Shown: in pieces, positions 35,704 to 48,170 of the stretch | Layout: each line of letters opens with the position of its first letter | How positions within the stretch are numbered: position 1 is the stretch's first letter | Assembly: GCA_015698045.1 (NCBI GenBank) | Contig: BLAL01000016.1 | Coordinates: forward strand, 372,001-436,000 | DNA from: Rhizophagus clarus | Lineage: Eukaryota; Glomeromycota; Glomeromycetes; Glomerales; Glomeraceae | Reading direction: 5' to 3' | Length of the DNA stretch: 64,000 nt | Translations under genes and position numbers: made by a program | The notes under the pieces: model-generated | What the model was told of the DNA's origin: nothing | What the model saw: only the letters and a program-made list of their open reading frames with translations | Database searches by the model: none

Positions 35704-38700
35704 TTATATTGCTTTAAAATAATAATTATTTTTGATCCAACTCTTATTTGTACTATTGTAATGATCTTGACATCCCGGATTGCAATTATGAATAAAATGT
35801 ACTTTATTTACACTATCAATTGCACTGATCGGAAAAATGCTCCTCCATCTTTGACTTTCTATGGTTCGAAGGTAGTAGAGAGGGCATTCCAATACTGGAT
35901 GTTCCCGATTATTATCTTCAAACCAATCTATGACTATGAAGGCATAATACTTCTTATTATTACCTTTATGTTTGAAGATTCCTCTGATGATAGCGTAAGA
36001 TTCGTTAAAATCTTCATCATTAATCATAATAAAATCATTAAGGTGTAAGGTCACTTTTGCAAAGGTACCATTTTCCTCTTCAATTGTATATGATGCAAAT
36101 TCATACCAGCTTATTGAATTACTGTATATGAGTGCAGCGCCGCCTAATCTCATATCTTTGTATGATTCTGACAATTCGCTTTTGAAATTTAATATATTTT
36201 GGAGAAGATTATCCTGATTTTTCTTGGACATTCCTCTTTTTAAAGATATATTGGAAATAAATTCTACTGGTGATGTAACTAAATTTTTTAAAAAAGTTAA
36301 TACTACTACAAATGCATATAAGAAAATTGAAACAAAATTCCTTTAAAACATCACCATCATCATCATTAGAAATTTGCTCTTCATTTGAGGATTTGTCTTC
36401 GGTAAAGTACCAGTCTGACAATAAATAACCTAAACTTGTAAAACTGGCACAAGGTCTTGTAAATCTTGGATCAATTCCACCATCGGATAAATGCCGAATT
36501 GCAAAGAGAGTATTATATCGTTTTATTAAGTCCAAATCTATATCTTTATGATTTGTATTTGGCACAATTCCTTTAAAAATGCGGTGAACCATTTCCTTAA
36601 TTCCGACTTGAGTATTATTAAGAGTTCCAAAGGTTTGAGCATGCATTGAAAGGTGCATATTTATATGTAAATTTGGCAGATTAATAAAATCTGCAAAAAC
36701 CTGTTAAAAAAAATATTGTTAGGATATTTAAGGATATTACTTTTCCAAAATAGTATTATATACCTTTGGAAGTATTATTAACTCATCTTGAAGACATTTT
36801 TGCAGGCTTTGATAACTTCCTGTTGTGAATTCACTACTGAAAACAGCTTTCATTGTCTTAGCAACATGTACCCAGCATGAAATAACACTCTTTGGTACAA
36901 GATCAATTCGGGCCACCCCAGTATTTTTCTTAATTGTTGCTGCTTCGCTTTCCTTTAAACTTGATGGCTTTAAAAAGATTTAGTAAACCAGCAAATTAAT
37001 AAAGATATCATAATTGTTATACTTCAGCGCGAATTAAATTTTAGAATGATGAAAATTTCAGCAGCAAAGCCGAATCCAAATTAACATAACCATCCAAAAT
37101 CCACTATCCAAAGCGTCCAGGTAGATACAAAATAAAAAAGATAAAAGAATATTAGCAAAGTTCACTAGAGTTCCTAAAAAGCCCGTTCCTCATACCCGTT
37201 CCTCACCTTATTCGTGAGACTCTAATTCCAAAAGTGGCGTTCTTATTCCAATTCCATTCTTCCTTAGTCTTAATAAAATTATTCGCCTTTTAAAAAGTTT
37301 TTTTAAAAAAATTTTGTTTTAAAACCGAATATATACTGTATATATATATAATATATAATTCGGCTAAGAACTGGAAAAGAAATAAAATAAAATAAACTAA
37401 TAAATTTTGTTTATAAAAACTGAAAAAAAGATAATAAAATTTTGGTTATAAAAACCGATAAAAAAATTTAAAAAACTGAAAAATAAAATAAAATAAAAAA
37501 AAAAATTTAGTAACGATTGAGATCCAATCAAATTTGATCGTTGAAATTATTTCAACATTACGTATTACGTCAAAAAAAATGGCTATGCCGAAATTATTAT
37601 GGCAGATTTTTACAGACGTAATGCCAAAAGTTTGAAACCGTAATTAATTCGCGCTGAAGTATAATAGTAAGAATACTATTTAAATGTTACCTTCAAAAAA
37701 CGGTATAATATAAATGGCATTATCATTGCAAGTTGGAAATAATCCGACATCATAAAGCTGGCATGGTGACTAATCGGATTTGGTAGACGAGACCATTTTT
37801 TTGGTTTTTCGAATTCTTTCCAAACTTCTATAAAATCATCTTCACCTTCCCGTGAAAATAATTCACATGTCAACTTGAGAAGGCGTCCAATTTTTCCCGC
37901 GGTTGCATGATAGACATCCTGCGGAGTCTATAAATGTCTATCCCTCTTTAAGTTATCCAAGATGCTAGGCTGCGGCCTCAGACCATATTGTGAACCGAGA
38001 TGTTTTTTTGCTGACGTACCGTTTTCTCGTAATATTTCTTTAAATTGATTGTCAGTAACGTGATGATATCTCGATATTTTTTGTAGGTCTTGATTAAAAT
38101 CAGTTAATGAATTATAAGATACCGAACAAGTGCGACAGCCCTTCATGGCATTGTGTCTTAATACCCCAGCCATATCATTTCCTTGGGGCAAATCAGCGGT
38201 CACAACACCCAAACCAGCTATCACCCAAGCATCTTGGCCATTTACTTTCATTAATTTTCCTTGTTCAAATTCTTTCATTTCAGAAATAAATGGCTGAATA
38301 AACTCATTAAAATTGCCACCGAATGGGACAAATCCAAGAACAAAATGGTTTTTAAGCAATTTTCTTTCATGAGAGGGCATATTTCCGAATTGCAAGTATA
38401 TGCCTCCTAATAAATGATACACATTTCTATATGTACCAAAATCATCATAATACAAATCAATAAACAACTTATACACTGGCAAAGATGATGGTGGTAATCT
38501 TAATGTGATATAGTCAGAAGGATGTTGATATGAAAATATTACATCACGAATATGCCAACGGCTTTGGTATCTATATATTATCTCGGTAATTCGTAATGCG
38601 GTTTCAGGAACGTATTGATGCTGGTATACTATCATTACATTAGCTTTTTCAAGGACTTGGGAAATTGCAATCGTTTGATATGCCTCATCCTTCAGCCATA

Positions 38701-39880
38701 CTTCACCAGCAATAGAACGTTCTTGCCTAACTCTCCCTTTAAAAATTTCAGGCAAATTATCATAACTTACAACTTCCTGAATTCTCAGCCGATATTCATT
38801 ATTGGCATTTTTTAAAATTGCCCTCAACCTGCCAAGTTGCCGTTCATTATTATAATGATAATAAATAAACTCACCAGATTTATATATCACTATCATATTA
38901 TAAACAAAATAATTAATATGATGGTAACAATACAGGGAATTGATAATATGATTATAAATACCTTCTAATATCTTTATTTGATCATCACCAAAAAGTGGTG
39001 ATTCTCCCCACAATGTACCGTGCCAATGTTCTGATTTTGTTTCAGAATCAATTCCAGGACCAAAGTACATGCACCTAAGTATTGAGGGATTATTAAGGAC
39101 ATACCAAATAATGTCTCTGATAGAAAATTGGTATGCATTCTTTATTTCTTTAGAAATTGAAGGAGTTTTTTTTGATAAAATGGAGATAGGTTTTGCTGAT
39201 ATAGGAATAAGAGGAAGACGTTTTCTCCATTCTCGAAATCTTCGAATATTCTTCACTACATGGCTTGGATTGAATTTGGAATTATGAAGAACGTCAACAA
39301 GATCTTCATAAGCACTTGTAGAGATATTATGCTTTTGTAACCAGCAAAAAAGTGAAGCAGTCGTAAAATTTTCAAAATATGGAGCGAATTCTCCATCACC
39401 ATTATAGGATGGCATTTTATTTTTATCAAGTGCTTCATCGACAATTTGACGATGATCATCACCTCCTGTTTCTGCTTCTTTCTCTTCCTCTTCTCCTCCT
39501 TCTTCTGTCTCTTCCTCTTCTTCCTCTTCTCCTCCTTCTTCTGTCTCTTCCTCTTCTTCCTCTTCACCTCCTTCTTCTGTCCCTTCTTCTTCCTCTTCCT
39601 CTTCATTATATAAATTATCGAATGCATATTGTGAGATTATATCATCATTATCGTATTCATATTGTGAAATCATATCATCATCTTTATGATCATATTGAAC
39701 CTCCATGTCATCATTATTTTTCGGTAAAGGCGGTGATATTTGCATGTTGGTCCGGTAAGAGTGACTAAAGGCAGTGGTTGATGAGGGTGCAAGCGTTGCA
39801 GTTCTATTAGTAAAATGATTTCGAATTCGATATCGTTGTTCTGATTCTTCAGTAGTGTTGTAAATATATCGTTTTCTCAT
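35704..39880 (-). pseudogene. tnp2/Plavaka-like transposase of inner X, lightly broken
   Basis: The start ATG is at 39880. It is open for 650 codons to a TAG at 37928-37930, where the outer copy has CAG. The N-terminus is disordered, with a Glu-rich run. The catalytic-type block FIDLYYDDFGTYRNVYH lies around residues 468-484, followed by FGNMPSHERKLLKN, DLPQGNDMAGVLRHNAMKGCRTC and SRYHHVTDNQF. After the stop the frame continues with LFSREGEDDFIEVWKEF and SFMMSDYFQLAMIMPFIL to a GTAACA donor at 37690. Downstream exons give ESEAATIKKNTG, HINMHLSMHAQTFGTL and KRYNTLFAIRHLSDGGIDPRF. The end is HPVLECPLYYL and HFIHNC at 35704. A frame change at an A-run near 36290 and a stop near 36990 are shared with the outer copy and may be ancestral or mis-read introns. 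This type of transposase moves CACTA/Plavaka elements. Confidence 0.8.
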
Positions 39881-40296
39881 GGTTAATTAGACTTTTATAA
39901 TACGATAAGAAATTTGGTTATAAATGATAGAACCGAAGAAAATAAGTCTGATTATATATAATTTTTTGTACATTATAACGGGGAGATAAATTCAAAATAC
40001 AGTGCACAACGCACGCGTTTAATGCATAGGTTCACAAATTCATTTTCAAATTAGAGTTTTGAGTATCAGCTTATATTGGATGAAACGATTCAGATAGTTC
40101 GTCTGAAATGGAAAGCCCGATAAATTAAAAAAAAAATTTTAATGCATAATGTTATAATAAAACTCAAGAATTTTATTTAAATTTATTGCTTAAAGTAGTT
40201 ATTTAGGTACGATAAACATTTATTAATATTATTGCTTGTTTATTAATCGGATTACATTCATTTATAACTGAAAATAAGAAAATTAGAATATATTAA

Positions 40297-41616
40297 CTAT
40301 AAGCAAAAATTGAAGAATAAATAATAAATATGTACCGTCAAATTATTAGCGATGTCAAGACCGCTTCGCGACGGAATATATATATCCCTAGTGATGTGAT
40401 CTAATTTCTTGACCGCTTCAAGGTCCTTAGACTTCCAATGGATCTTGAAGCTTTCACGCGTAAATTCTATTAATTTTTCCAACGAATTAATTTTTTTTAA
40501 TTCGTTTACATCAACGACGGCAAGTTGACGTCGTAGTATTTTCTTAACGACTACTTCCTCTGAGATATATTCATTGACCTCATGGTCAGAGAACTCCCTA
40601 GAATAGTAAGAAATATAAACTCGAATAATAATAATGTTATATTATTAAACTAATAACGAAATAGTTATTACCTATTTGTTCCTTGCATGTCTTTTACAAG
40701 CAATATGATTGCTTCGTTGAATTTGTTGCGGTAATCGGTGAACTTTTTACTGGCATCTTGCACCAGTTTTTCGGCCTCTTTTTTGAATGATGCAAGGTTG
40801 AATATTTTATAAACGAGTTGTTGTAGGGCGGAACGTGGAGGGTGTCGACTTCTTAAAAATAAACATTTTAATTCTTCGTCGAAAAGCCTATAATTGTCCT
40901 ATTAATATATAATAATATAACGTTATTAATTGTTTCCTTATCTGAAATGGCACTATTAGCCAATCATAAATTTTTCCATATGATATTACGTTATTGGTAT
41001 TATCATAAGATGCAGGCTTTGAAACTCCAATATCTTGCGATTTCGCAGTAAGCATTTGGTTGGCTAAATTTAATATTTCTGGATTAGCGATTAACCAATT
41101 ACAAATTTGTAGTTGGTTGGTCATCTCCTCAAATTGAGGAGGAATATCTTATATTACATTATAAGTAAAAAAAAATCAGTATTCATTTATTGTACAGTAA
41201 ACAGTAAAAGAGTAAAATTAATATATAAAAAAAGGTTTACCATCTTGATCACTTTCACTTTCTTCGTTTCTTTCTCTTTCTTCTTTCTCTCTTTCCATCC
41301 TATCTCTTTCTCTTCTCTCTTTTTCTCTTCTTTCCTTTTCTCTTTTGTCTCTTTCTCTACCTTCTCTTTCTAATTCATTTTCTCTTCTTTCCGTTTCTCT
41401 TTCGTCTCTTTCTCTACCTTCTCTTTCTAATTCATTTTCTCTTCTTTCCTTTTCTCTTCTTTCACTCTCCCTCCTCTCTATTTCTCTCTCTTCTTGTTGG
41501 AGGGCGTTTTCACGAACTCTATCACGAGAAACTATTATGATAATATTAATACGTGACACTTCTTACATAAATAAAAACCAAGATATACCTTTTGTTTGTT
41601 TGTTACGTTTGTTCAT
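40297..41616 (-). CDS. Charged coiled-coil protein of X, 356 aa, five exons
   Basis: Unrecognised family. Exons on the minus strand are 41589-41616 (ATG at 41616), 41241-41561, 40954-41147, 40672-40898 and 40297-40597. They sum to 357 codons including TAG. Four junctions have GT-AG and keep phase. The intron after YDWLI uses a weak GTGCCA donor, and without it the frame would stop at 40888. Residues about 28-110 are an almost pure Arg/Glu/Asp run (EREGRERDERE-type repeats), predicted as a single long charged helix. The C-terminal 200 residues are mixed helix with KKEAEKLVQDASKKF and EYISEEVVVKKILRRQ. It sits directly upstream of the transposase on the same strand, as in the outer copy. A role as transposase partner or DNA-bridging factor is only a guess. 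The same exon is the insertion target of inner X in the outer copy. Confidence 0.7.
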
Positions 41617-41639
41617 TTTTTTTTAACGTTATGAACTTG

Positions 41640-43245
41640 TTAAGATGATTGTAGGATATTATATACAAGAAATATTCAGGGTCTAGAATTTCGATATTGA
41701 ATCAACTATATGTACGGTTTTTAATCATATCGTATCTTCATATTCAAAATTCCTATTTTTGATTTAGAAAAACGGAGAGATCAAACTTAATTTCATATTT
41801 TGAATCATTACAGAAGTTAATTTCGTAATCTAATAGGATAAATGCGGAAAATATTCAGGGGCCAAGATTTCAATATATCAACTATATTACGTGCAGTTAT
41901 ACGGTTATCGTGTTGTCATGTTCAGAAATTCCTATTTTTGATTTAGAAAAACGGAGAGATCAAACTTAATTTCATATTTTGGATCATTACAGAAGTTAAT
42001 TTCGTAATCTAATAGGATATATGCGGAAAATATTCAGGGACCAAGATTTCAATATTGAATCAACTATATGTACAGTTATACGGTTATCGTGTCTTCATAT
42101 TCAAAATTCCTATTTTTGACTTTAAAAAACGGAGAGATCAAACTTAATTTCATATTTTGAATCATTACAGAAGTTAATTTCGTAATCTAATAGGATAAAT
42201 GCGGAAAATATTCAGGGGCCAAGATTTCAATATATCAACTATATTATGTGCAGTTATACGGTTATCGTGTTGTCATGTTCAAAAATTCCTATTTTTGATT
42301 TAGAAAAACGGAGAGATCAAACTTAATTTCATATTTTGAATCATTACAGAAGTTAATTTCGTAATCTAATAGGATATATACGGAAAATATTCAGGGGCCA
42401 AGATTTCAATATATCAACTATATTATGTGCAGTTATACGGTTATCTAATCATATCGTGTTGTCATGTTCAAAAATTCCTATTTTTGATTTAGAAAAACGG
42501 AGAGATCAAACTTAATTTCATATTTTGGATCATTACAGAAGTTAATTTCGTAATCTAATAGGATAAATGCGGAAAATATTCAGGGGCCAAGATTTCAATA
42601 TATCAACTATATTATGTGCAGTTATACGGTTATCGTGTTGTCATGTTCAGAAATTCCTATTTTTGATTTAGAAAAACGGAGAGATCAAACTTAATTTCAT
42701 ATTTTGAATCATTACAGAAGTTAATTTCATAATCTAATAGGATAAATGCGGAAAATATTCAGGGGCCAAGATTTCAATATATCAACTATATTATGTGCAG
42801 TTATACGGTTATCGTGTTGTCATGTTCAAAAATTCCTATTTTTGATTTAGAAAAACGGAGAGATCAAACTTAATTTCATATTTTGGATCATTACAGAAGT
42901 TAATTTCGTAATCTAATAGGATATATGCGGAAAATATTCAGGGGCCAAGATTTCAATATTGAATCAACTATGTTATGTGCGGTTATACGGTTAATCTAAT
43001 CATATCGTGTTTCATGTTCAAAAATTCCTATTTTTGATTTAGAAAAACGGAGTAATCAAACTTAATTTCATATTTCGGATTATTACAGAAGTTAATTTCG
43101 TAATCTAATAGGATATATGCGGAAAATATTCAGGGTCCAAGATTTCAATATTGAATTAACTATATTATATGCAGTTATACGGTTATCTAATCATATCGTG
43201 TCTTCATATTCAAAATAGATTCTATTTTGATTAAAAAACGGAGCA
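41640..43245. repeat. Tandem repeat, about nine units of about 180 bp
   Basis: The unit core is GAAAATATTCAGGGGCCAAG, ATCAACTATATTATGTGCAG, TTCCTATTTTTGATTTAGAA and CGGAGAGATCAAACTTAATT. Units differ by small indels such as the optional ATCTAATCATATCGTG. The outer copy has about ten units at 53410-55180. No open frame runs across units. Confidence 0.85.
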
Positions 43246-43600
43246 ATCAACTTGATTATGTCATCATTGTTGGTAACAGGGTTCAGATAACATTAACTGA
43301 AATATCCGAATCTGTGCAGATTACAATATTAACTGAATACGTGAATATCCAGTCCTCTAAATTAAATATCGCTATAACATAAATAATTTAATTTATATTA
43401 ATTAGTCTTTAACATTAGCGTATCATATTAAACGATCCTTTTTTTCGTTTGTAAGAAATGATTTAGTGCAACAATTCGCAGAGGATGGATATATATGTAA
43501 CTACAGGGAAAAGTCCCCTGCTAATCATTATTCTACTAATGAAAATCGAAAATCATGTAAATTTTTATAATTAAAAGAAATCAACAAAATTTCTCTTTAC
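43246..43600 (+). other. Small coding-like segments after the 180-bp array
   Basis: Two short plus-strand open segments are nearly identical in both X copies. The first contains QLDYVIIVGNRVQITLTEIS and ends at TAA near 43381. The second starts NDLVQQFAEDGYICNY and ends KSCKFL before TAA near 43585. They could be exons of a small gene or decayed remains. I do not recognise them. Counterparts are at 55430-55564 and 55640-55762. Confidence 0.3.
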
Positions 43601-43610
43601 TAGTAATTGC

Positions 43611-43678
43611 ATGTGATAGAGTAGTTAGCATAACACCAGGTTTCAGGTTCGATTACTATGCTACCTTATAGCAATTAT
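43611..43678 (+). other. tRNA-like fragment
   Basis: GGTTCGATTAC at 43646-43656 matches the B-box/T-arm consensus except for its tenth base, and is preceded by TAGAGTAGTTAGCAT, which resembles a D-arm/A-box. The stems do not pair well, so it is not a functional tRNA; a SINE head or tRNA relic is possible. The outer copy has the same at about 55799-55857. Confidence 0.35.
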
Positions 43679-43967
43679 TCTCGTAGAGTTTATCGGGTGA
43701 AAATTTCCCCATATCCTATCAGGCAGGCGAAAATTTCCCAGTTAAACCTTTACAAATACTTTTTTTATTATTATTTATTAGTAAGATAATATATTTAAAC
43801 ATGATATGTACAAGATAAATGTAAAATATTATTTATTAAATTTATAAATGGTTTTCAAAAAAGTAAACCTTTTACTTAAAAATGAAATTATTCATTAATT
43901 ATAAAATGAAATTTATTAAAAAATTATTTAATATCTAAAAAATTACTGACTTGATTGTGTTAAAGTG

Positions 43968-44258
43968 CTCATCCATATGACGATGATGAGAGTGATGGCC
44001 GCGGTGTAGACGACGATGATTGTGCTAAATATAAATAAAGCTTTAATTTAAGTTTATGTATCTCTTCTTCCTGGCTTGAAATTTGCTCTAAAAAATATCG
44101 ATCCACTTTAATAGATATGCGTTCTCCCGCTCAGTTTTGTTGTTTAATTTGGCAATTATTTGTTCTCCAGCTGTCTCAACAGCTTTTGAAATTCTTGGTA
44201 CATTATCTGGAGATCAGAAATTTCGATTTCTTTTTGTTGAAATTTCTTCTTTTGTCAT
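43968..44258 (-). pseudogene. Small coiled-coil gene of X, inner copy, broken
   Basis: Starts MTKEEISTKRNRNF at ATG 44258. A TGA follows where the outer copy has Trp, and a 1-nt deletion comes after KWIDIF. The corrected frame continues with EEEIHKLKLK and a Ser-rich tail. A 12-bp deletion and an early stop shorten the end relative to the outer copy (complement 60899-61234). Family not recognised; helical, basic. Confidence 0.5.
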
Positions 44259-44439
44259 TTTTTTTTCTCTATGTCAGGCCGTTTTCCTAGAATATTAAAT
44301 AAAGAAAAAATATTTTTTTTTTTATCGAAAAAATAGATGCAATTTTTAATTTATTATGGAGGTTCAATAATTTTGGAAATCTATTGTCAAAATTAGTTTA
44401 ATACAAGCGTAAAATTATTTTAATCTTATCCAATAAACT

Positions 44440-45250
44440 TCGCAAACCGTGATTTTTTTTATTAATTAATTATCATAAGAACGGCAATGCCATCCTTTAA
44501 AAAAATTTCTCGTGATTTGAACTTTGTGACCGTGACTTTTTTTTTTATTAATTAATTATCATAAGAACGGCATTCGAATGCCATCCTTTAAAAAAATTTC
44601 TCGTGATTTGAACTTTGTGACATTGACTTTTTTTTTTATTAATTAATTATCATAAGAAAGGCATTCGAATGCCATTCTTTAAAAAAATTTCTCGTGATTT
44701 GAACTTTGTGACTGTAACTTTTTTTTTTATTAATTAATTATCATAAGAAAGGCATTCGAATGCCATTCTTTAAAAAAATTTCTCGTGATTTGAACTTTGT
44801 GACCGTGACTTTTTTTTTTTATTAATTAATTATCATAAGAAAGGCATTCGAATGCCATTCTTTAAAAAAATTTCTCGTGATTTGAACTTTGTGACCGTGA
44901 CTTTTTTTTTTATTAATTAATTATCATAAGAAAGGCATTCGAATGCCATCCTTTAAAAAAATTTCTCGTGATTTGAACTTTGTGACCGTGACTTTTTTTT
45001 TTATTAATTAATTATCATAAGAACGGCATTCAAATGCCATCCTTTAAAAAAATTTCTCGTGATTTGAACTTTGTGACCGTGACTTTTTTTTTATTAATTA
45101 ATTATCATAAGAAAGGCATTTGAATGCCATCCTTTAAAAAAATTTCTCGTGATTTGAACTTTGTGACCGTGACTTTTTTTTTATTAATTAATTATCATAA
45201 GAAAGGCATTCGAATGCCATTCTTTAAAAAATTTCTCGTGATTCCTATCC
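44440..45250. repeat. Tandem array of 91-bp units with central palindrome, nine units
   Basis: Each unit contains TTAATTAATTATCATAAGAA, then the palindrome GGCATTCGAATGCC, then AAAAAAATTTCTCGTGATTTG and AACTTTGTGACCGTGAC with a T-run. Some units carry GGCATTCAAATGCC or GGCATTTGAATGCC. The outer copy has twelve units (61425-62490). No coding capacity and no unique spacers. Confidence 0.85.
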
Positions 45251-46311
45251 AATAAACTTCGTAGTGAATAACAATTGTTCTGGTTAGAATGATATATGTA
45301 TTATTATTTTTTTGATTCTTATTTAGCAAGAAAAATTTAAATTTTTTTGTGTAAACTGAATTAACCAATTACAATTTTGATATTTGTATTATTACTACAT
45401 CAGAATCATTTCAACTTTATAATGAATTTCCCATTGTTATATTTGTGATTCTAGAGGCGTCTTAGTCTTAAAAATTTAAATATATTTTAAGTGTGTCAAA
45501 TGATTAATTATGTGCTGTGCCTGCGTAAAAAAATTTTTCAGTTATTTTACATCATTTAAAAATATCTTATTATTTTAATTACATGCGTAATGCTATGTGC
45601 CGAATAACAATGAAGATCTGCAATCAATTAGATGGACAACAAAAACCTGATCGCCATTATAGTGTACATTTTTAAATTTAGGATTACATGACTTGGGCTA
45701 ATTCCTCGATGAAAGCACATATTATTTAATTAAATTTTTTTATTATTGATTGTGTAAACTGAATTAACCAATTACAATTTTGATATTTATATTATTACTA
45801 CATCAGAATCATTCCAACTTTATAATGAATTTCCCATTGTTATATTTGTGATTCTAGAGGCGTCTTAGTCTTAAAAATTTTAAGTGTGTCAAATAATTAA
45901 TTATGTGCTGTGCCTGCGTAAAAAAATTTTTCAGTTTATTTACGACATTTAAAAATATCTAATTACATGCGTAATATTTAAAAAAATGTGCATTATAATG
46001 CCGATCAGATTTTTGTTGTCTAACAATCGACATCTAATTGATTGCAGATCTTCAAATATTATAATGTGTCGGCCTTCCACGTCACTTAAAAAATATCATT
46101 ATTTTAATTACTCGCGTAATTATAGCACTAAGATTACATGATTTTGACTAATTCCTCGATGAAAGCACATATTATTTAATCGAATGGTGTTTATCATATA
46201 GTACAATTAAAAAATATATATATAAAAAGAGATAAAATTCCTTTTCAAAAAAATCAGAAAAATCATCATAATAAACAATCAAGAAATTTGTCTGGTTTCG
46301 TAAATTTTAAA
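45251..46311. repeat. Direct duplication and inverted repeat upstream of the RGG gene
   Basis: The block from TGTAAACTGAATTAACCAAT through GAGGCGTCTTAGTC to AATTATGTGCTGTGCCTGCG occurs twice (about 45345-45535 and 45750-45925) but once in the outer copy. In addition 45607-45672 is an imperfect inverted copy of 45981-46054 (GAAGATCTGCAATCAATTAG / CTAATTGATTGCAGATCTTC). The segment also contains the presumed promoter of the RGG gene, with a TATAAAAA at 46221-46228. Confidence 0.6.
46221..46228 (+). promoter_or_regulatory. Possible TATA box of the RGG gene
   Basis: TATAAAAA lies 84 nt upstream of the chosen ATG (46312), after an AT dinucleotide run. The same motif and spacing are kept in the outer copy at 63150-63157. 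Confidence 0.35.
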
Positions 46312-48170
46312 ATGTCCCAACCTTCGCCATCATTTCATCCTGAAGATAAATCCAATTCAGAACTTCCATTAGAAAATTCTCCGTCCTTAGAAAATGATGA
46401 ACAAATTGCGACGGCAGGTCCGTCAGATGAACAAATTGTGACGGCAGGTCTGTCAGATGAACAAATTGTGACGGCAGGTCTGTCAGATGAACAAATTGTG
46501 ACGGCAGGTCCGTTAGATGAACAAATTGTAACGGCAGGTTCGTCAGGCGAACAAATTGTGATGGCAGGTCTGTCAGATGAACAAATTGTGACGGCAGGTC
46601 CGTTAGATGAACAAATTGTGACGGCAGGTTCGTCAGACGAACAAATTGTGATGGCAGGTTCGTCGAGGAAAAGGAAGGACGAAAAGCCTATTGAAAGTAA
46701 AGAAGCAAAAAAAGTCAAATTAATCTCGGTAGGAAACTTGAAAGAAAAAGGTAAAATATATATATTATTATATACATATACTATTCTAATAGCTGTAGAA
46801 TCATACATTATGTAAAAAATCTGACTTTTTTTATGAGAATCTGTTATTAATTATCGCATTACAAATTTATTTTTATTCAAGACACAATCGAAATTCTTTC
46901 GGAAGATCATTACGAAGTCCAGCAATTTCTAGAAAATATTCCCGCAAATACTTTGAAAGACGGGTTGGTTGCTCTAAAGAGCATGAGTGGCAGCAATTGT
47001 AAAAAAATAATTTTGAATATAGATGAACAAAAATTGACTGCAGTACTTCCGTCGGGTTCACTAGATATAAAACCGACATTTTACATGGCTGATCAACGTT
47101 TTATAGAAACGGAAGAGAGCAGGTTTCTAGATAATCCCTATATACTTCGGCGATTACCTGCTGAAGACAATAGCAATAATAATACAACAATAGGGATCAA
47201 TCTTTTATATAAAGAAAAGGCAGCTAATGATGAAAATCTTAAGGAAGATATATTAGCCGTTGCATGGCTAATATATCATTTAAAAACAGTCCAAGATCGT
47301 CTGCCAATAAACCCCCCGATGATGCAACCTAATTACGATAACAAAAAATATATACAGAATCTACAGGAATATTATGATAATTATTTGGAAAAGGGAATGG
47401 AGTTTGATGGCTCCAAAATAAAAGGTGCTATTTCCCTAACTAAAAACATTGATGACGATCATAATTCAAGAATTAATTTTCTGGATAAAATAGACGATGG
47501 TAATATGTCTTTATTAATAGAGGATATGCTTACAATATTAGATGAAATAAAATCAGAAGATGAAACTTCTGAATTATCAAGAAGAAGAAACGTTAGGAGA
47601 TACTCGTATTTTCACGAGTTATATAAGAAAACATTAGAAGCAGTCGCTTCCGAGCCAAAATCATTTGGCGAAACGAATGCTTCAAAAGCTAAAGATATAT
47701 TAGAAAACTTTCTTAAGAAAGCTGAAGAAAAACTGACACAAAGACAATGGAGAAGCTACAGAACTTCAGCTGAGAGAATGAACAAGTTGTGGAATATATG
47801 CAATAAAAGTTTTGTAATATTCGATCTTGTAACCGGTCTCACGCCCAATTTATTTGAACGATTACCGAGTAGGGAAAGTGCAGAACGATGGTTTATAATA
47901 ATCGAAAAAGGAATCTATTATACCCAGCAGGAGTATAGAGGTATTCAAAAGCAACAGCAGGAGGAGAAGGAAGTTACTGATAATGACGGTGGCAATAGTA
48001 GTAATAATAGTGAAAATGAAGGACAGGGAAGTGGAAAGGGAAGGGGAAGCGGAGGACGGGGAAGTGGAAGGGGACGGGGAAGAGGAAAAGGAAGAGGAAG
48101 AGGAAGAGGAAGGGGAAGAGGAAGAGGGAATAAAGCTGGTAACAGTAAAGGAAAGGAAAAAGCAGTCTAA
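46312..48170 (+). CDS. RGG/GRG-tailed protein with SDEQIVTAG repeats, 575 aa
   Basis: Two exons, 46312-46750 and 46882-48170, with donor GTAAAA, acceptor TTCAAG and phase 1, giving 576 codons including TAA. Start MSQPSPSFHPEDKSNS. Residues about 30-120 are nine copies of a 10-residue repeat (SDEQIVTAGL and variants), encoded by a 30-bp minisatellite. A basic stretch SRKRKDEKPIESKEAKKVKL, a likely nuclear signal, follows. The 300-residue middle is helical with many charges, including AVAWLIYHLKTVQDRLP and RQWRSYRTSAERMNKLW. The tail is Ser/Asn then a GRGRG-rich run of about 40 residues, typical of RNA-binding or nuclear proteins. Family not recognised. It is carried by X, and the outer copy has a five-repeat version at 63242. 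Transcribed toward the SNF2 gene. Confidence 0.8.

Noticed and set aside
29189-41036. Simple segmental tandem duplication by unequal crossing-over
   Set aside because: The junctions coincide exactly with matched CTTTACAGAAAC ends and a TC duplication, and the interrupted exon has an intact counterpart, which fits transposition better.
43611-43678. Functional tRNA gene
   Set aside because: Acceptor and T stems do not pair; only the B-box-like core is convincing.
44440-45250. Regular 91-bp repeats as a possible CRISPR array
   Set aside because: Units are contiguous tandem copies with no unique spacers, palindromic, and in a eukaryotic context.
46335-46808. Minus-strand open frame opposite the RGG gene repeats
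   Set aside because: The open frame is a by-product of a 30-bp in-frame repeat; the plus strand has proper start, splice sites and continuation.
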